From Thermoplasmata archaeon (GTDB taxonomy: Archaea; Thermoplasmatota; DTKX01; GCA-020343715), in contig CP070808.1 in NCBI GenBank assembly GCA_020343715.1, positions 1,943,941-1,951,807 on the forward strand: 7,867 nt of DNA, given 5' to 3'. Below, one piece after another: positions 5,208-7,867 of the stretch. The notes below the pieces were generated by a model. That model did no database searches. It was not told where the DNA came from and was given only the letters and a program-made list of their open reading frames with translations. A program made the translations under genes and the position numbers. The stretch's first letter is position 1. The number at the start of each line of letters is the position of its first letter.

Positions 5208-7867
5208 GCCAGCTCGAAGCGGTCCTGGCCAGGCCATTTGCCCGACGACCGTTTCCTCCTGTAAGCTCCGTAACTTACCGCCGCCAGGACGGCAAGCACC
5301 ACCATGGTCAGCGTCCCGATCCAGCTGGTGGGTATGAACTCCGGGTCCGCCTGTTCGGGTACGAAGGTGGTGACCGCCTTGGAGGGCTCTGACTCGTCCA
5401 GCACGTTGACGGCGACGACGGTGTACGTGTATTTCGTTCCCGGATAGGGAAATTCGTCGACGTACGCGGTGTCCTTGACCCTCCCCAGCAGGTAAGTGAC
5501 CCCAGCATTATCGGACCTGGTCACCTCGTAGTACTCGATTGCGCTGCCACCGTCGGTGGACGGCGCCGACCACTCCAGGTAGACGTCACCGTAGACCACA
5601 ACGGCCCTGAGGTCCCGGGGAGGCTCGGGTTGCCCCACTATTGTCAGCCTCTCCTCGACCCCTGGCCCCTCCGCCACGTCGTTGAAGGCCGTCACCTTGA
5701 ACACGTAGGTCTTGCCCATGGCCAGGGCGCGGAGCATGTGGTTGGTGCCCTCACGGATGGTGGCCTTCTTGGTCCAGTTGCTCCCCTCCACGTCCTCCCG
5801 CACGTACAGGTGGTACCCCATGAGGAGGAAGCCCCCGTCGTGGACGGGCGTCCCCCAGGACACCAGCACCCGGTCGGGGAAGGGTATGATGGTGATACCC
5901 GAGGGGACGGTGGGGGGACCGTAGGGCGAGGCCGCCACGACCCATGAGGGGCTGCTTGAGGCCACCGCCGTCGTGACGATGATGCGGTAGTAGTAGACAA
6001 CCCCGACCTTCACGTCGGTGTCCACGTACTCCGTCAGGTTCCCATCGACCCTCACCAGGGACGTCACGTGCATGCGGGCGGGGCCCCTGTAGATCTCGTA
6101 CTCCTCGACGGGGAAGCCCCCGTCGTCCTTGGGCGGGGTCCATGAGAGGATGATACGATTGAGACCCGGCTCGATGGTTATGGTTGTGGGCCACGTGGGA
6201 GGACCGAATGGAGTGGCGGTGACCATGGCCGACATCTCGCCCACGCCAACGGAGTTCATGGCCTGAACCGCGTAGTAGAAGGTATAGCCGTTGCCCACGT
6301 TGTGGTCGGTGTATTCGTTGATGGAGCTGGGAACGACACTCACGATCTTCAGGTTACCGGGCTCCAGACCCCTGTAGATCCTGTAGGAATTGACCTTGCC
6401 TCCGCCCTCCCAGGTAGGAGGGGACCATTTCAGGGTCACTCTGCCGTTACCTGACATAGTATGGACCCCGATGGGAGGACCGGGAGCGCCCCTGGGTTCG
6501 CTGGATACGACCGTGCTGCCAGGCCCCTCGCCGGCCAGGTTGGTGGCCGTTATCATGTAGTAGTAGTCCACACCGTTCGCGAGGCCCATGTCCAAGTACT
6601 CCAACCGACCCTGGGCGTACACCGACACCAGTGGGTAGAGACCCTCCTTGGTCAGCCCCCTGTAGATGGTGTACATGGTGACGGGATGACCCCCGTCCTC
6701 GAAGGGCTCGTCCCAAGATACCAGTATGTACGAGTCACCAGGAACGAGCACTACGTTCATCGGTCGCTCGGGCACGCCGTAGGGAACGACAGAGACGACG
6801 GCCGATTTCATCCCCGCCATCCTCTCGTTGAACGCCCGGACGTAGTAGTAGTACACCTGACGACTGCTTACGTTGGTGTCCAGGTACTTGGTACCGTTGG
6901 TGACGCCCCCTATGTTGTCCATGTTGTAGACCGTCGTGCCCCTGTAGATGAGATATCCTAGCACGGGCAACCCCCCCGAATAGGAAGGTGGCGACCACTC
7001 CAACAGGACAGAGCTGCAACCCGCCGTTGCCTCTAGGTCCAACGGCTCCGATGGGAAAGTCCAGGGTATGGCCGTTGTGTTGTTGGCCGCACCTGGCCCC
7101 ACGTCGTTCACGACCACCACGGTATACTCGTACTCGACACCGATGGACACCTCGTAGTCTATCAACCAATGGTCGTCGGGTGGCAGGAACATGAAGTGGG
7201 CCGAAGTGTCCTTGAAGGCCTTGTACACCCGGTACCCGAACACAGGTTCGAGGACCTGGTCCCAATCCACCCTTATGGACGTGGCCGTCGCGTTGGCCGT
7301 CAGGTTCTCCACAGGGTCCGGGACCGACACCATCGTGTCAGTGAGGCTCAGCGCCACCGCGAACAGGTCGCTGCTGCCCGCGTTGGTGTTGGAGAGGGCG
7401 GACGTAGAGGTGGGGAAGTCCGTGGAGTATGTGCTCCCCGAAAGCCAAACGGTACCACCGGGCAGGAGGGCCAGCCCGTCGCACCGGTCGTCACCGTCAC
7501 CCCCCAGGTGGGTGGCATAGCTGATCTCCGACCCTGACGGGCGCATCCTCATCAGGAAGACGTTCTCCCCGTGGCTGTAGTGCCTGGAGAAGGCCTCCTC
7601 GGTGGTGGGGAAGGCACCGTAGGCGTTGAAGCCGGCGACCAGCGCGTTCCCGGCCGGGTCCACTGCCACCCTCACAGGATGCACCTCTCCCACCGCCAAC
7701 CGGTTCTGGAGGTACGAGGAGTAGCCCACGGCCTTCCCATCCGGGCTCATCCTCGTCAGGAAACCGAAGGGTCCAGAGCCTCCGTAGAACTTGTCCAGGT
7801 CCGGATAGTAGGCCTCCCCCGTGGTGGGGAAGTCCTCGCTTTGTGTGGTACCGGTGATGAACATCGT
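5174..7867 (-). CDS. Membrane-anchored surface protein with SBBP propeller repeats and seven FN3 domains, 5' end cut
   Basis: The visible 897 codons are the C-terminal part of a larger exported protein; the start lies beyond the right edge. Numbering from the Met at 7864, residues 1-172 hold SBBP-type beta-propeller repeats (DPAGNALVAGF...FPTT, ISYATHLGGDGDD, LSGSTYSTDFPT), then seven fibronectin type III domains at about 182-268, 269-363, 364-458, 459-553, 554-648, 649-743 and 744-838. Most FN3 units show the W-x-P...GG..V..Y.IYRG pattern and a Tyr-rich strand before the next P-rich boundary. A hydrophobic helix at about 846-869 followed by RRKRSS anchors the protein with a short basic tail inside. 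At least eight N-x-S/T sequons suggest glycosylation. There is no enzyme motif; adhesion or cell-surface scaffolding is the likely role by analogy. The last 34 bases overlap the convergent small membrane protein gene. Confidence 0.93.
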   Translation of the reverse strand, partial: TMFITGTTQSEDFPTTGEAYYPDLDKFYGGSGPFGFLTRMSPDGKAVGYSSYLQNRLAVGEVHPVRVAVDPAGNALVAGFNAYGAFPTTEEAFSRHYSHGENVFLMRMRPSGSEISYATHLGGDGDDRCDGLALLPGGTVWLSGSTYSTDFPTSTSALSNTNAGSSDLFAVALSLTDTMVSVPDPVENLTANATATSIRVDWDQVLEPVFGYRVYKAFKDTSAHFMFLPPDDHWLIDYEVSIGVEYEYTVVVVNDVGPGAANNTTAIPWTFPSEPLDLEATAGCSSVLLEWSPPSYSGGLPVLGYLIYRGTTVYNMDNIGGVTNGTKYLDTNVSSRQVYYYYVRAFNERMAGMKSAVVSVVPYGVPERPMNVVLVPGDSYILVSWDEPFEDGGHPVTMYTIYRGLTKEGLYPLVSVYAQGRLEYLDMGLANGVDYYYMITATNLAGEGPGSTVVSSEPRGAPGPPIGVHTMSGNGRVTLKWSPPTWEGGGKVNSYRIYRGLEPGNLKIVSVVPSSINEYTDHNVGNGYTFYYAVQAMNSVGVGEMSAMVTATPFGPPTWPTTITIEPGLNRIILSWTPPKDDGGFPVEEYEIYRGPARMHVTSLVRVDGNLTEYVDTDVKVGVVYYYRIIVTTAVASSSPSWVVAASPYGPPTVPSGITIIPFPDRVLVSWGTPVHDGGFLLMGYHLYVREDVEGSNWTKKATIREGTNHMLRALAMGKTYVFKVTAFNDVAEGPGVEERLTIVGQPEPPRDLRAVVVYGDVYLEWSAPSTDGGSAIEYYEVTRSDNAGVTYLLGRVKDTAYVDEFPYPGTKYTYTVVAVNVLDESEPSKAVTTFVPEQADPEFIPTSWIGTLTMVVLAVLAAVSYGAYRRKRSSGKWPGQDRFELAHNRIVSLLRR
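5351..7321 (-). repeat. Tandem array of seven FN3 domains, about 95 codons each
   Basis: The repeat is clear at protein level: units of 87-95 residues, each with a Trp in the B-strand, a GG turn, Y-x-(I/V/L)-Y-R-G in the C-strand in most copies, and a Tyr-rich F-strand. At DNA level I see only short shared tracts such as GTAGTAGTAG (encoding the Tyr runs, near 5987, 6555 and 6842), so the copies are old and diverged. The first, sixth and seventh units depart most from the consensus. Confidence 0.85.

Noticed and set aside
5987..6860. Recurring GTAGTAGTAG tracts that look like a microsatellite or spaced DNA repeat
   Set aside because: They encode the Tyr-rich strand at equivalent positions in successive FN3 domains, so protein-level repetition explains them.

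Overview
The window looks like a GC-rich euryarchaeal chromosome, most probably from the Thermoplasmata (Candidatus Thermoplasmatota). The anchor is a complete archaeal recombinase gene, radA. As I remember it, Thermoplasma RadA shares the GNFETG linker, the GEFGSGKTQ Walker A and the [10 protein letters not shown]-terminal block. TATA-like boxes lie about 40 nt upstream of two starts, and the secreted or membrane-anchored surface proteins carry many N-x-S/T sequons; both also fit an archaeon. The lineage below archaea is an inference from memory. All six genes have archaeal-looking, GC-rich codon use, and I see no mobile element, CRISPR array, tRNA or rRNA.

Layout, left to right: (1) the 5' part of a secreted beta-propeller-like surface protein on the minus strand, running off the left edge; (2) a compact divergent promoter region with two back-to-back TATA boxes; (3) radA on the plus strand; (4) a minus-strand two-gene unit, with a 12-helix neurotransmitter:sodium symporter (NSS/SLC6 family) first and a 233-residue two-helix protein with an extracytoplasmic domain second; (5) a divergent, gene-free 130 bp with GC-rich inverted repeats; (6) a plus-strand two-gene unit with a metallo-beta-lactamase-fold hydrolase and a 92-residue two-helix membrane protein; (7) a large minus-strand surface protein with SBBP-type propeller repeats, seven fibronectin type III domains and a C-terminal membrane anchor, running off the right edge.

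Gene packing is tight. radA and the gene convergent to it share one CTAG that supplies both stop codons. The small membrane protein and the FN3 protein overlap tail to tail by 34 bp. Neither junction leaves room for a conventional terminator between the genes.

The most interesting unit is the symporter with its downstream partner. The partner starts with a short hydrophobic helix reminiscent of bacterial MetS small subunits of NSS transporters, but carries a second helix and a large exported beta-rich domain I do not recognise. The symporter's ion-site residues also resemble eukaryotic SLC6 proteins (Ser in TM7, Asp-Ser in TM8) more than LeuT.
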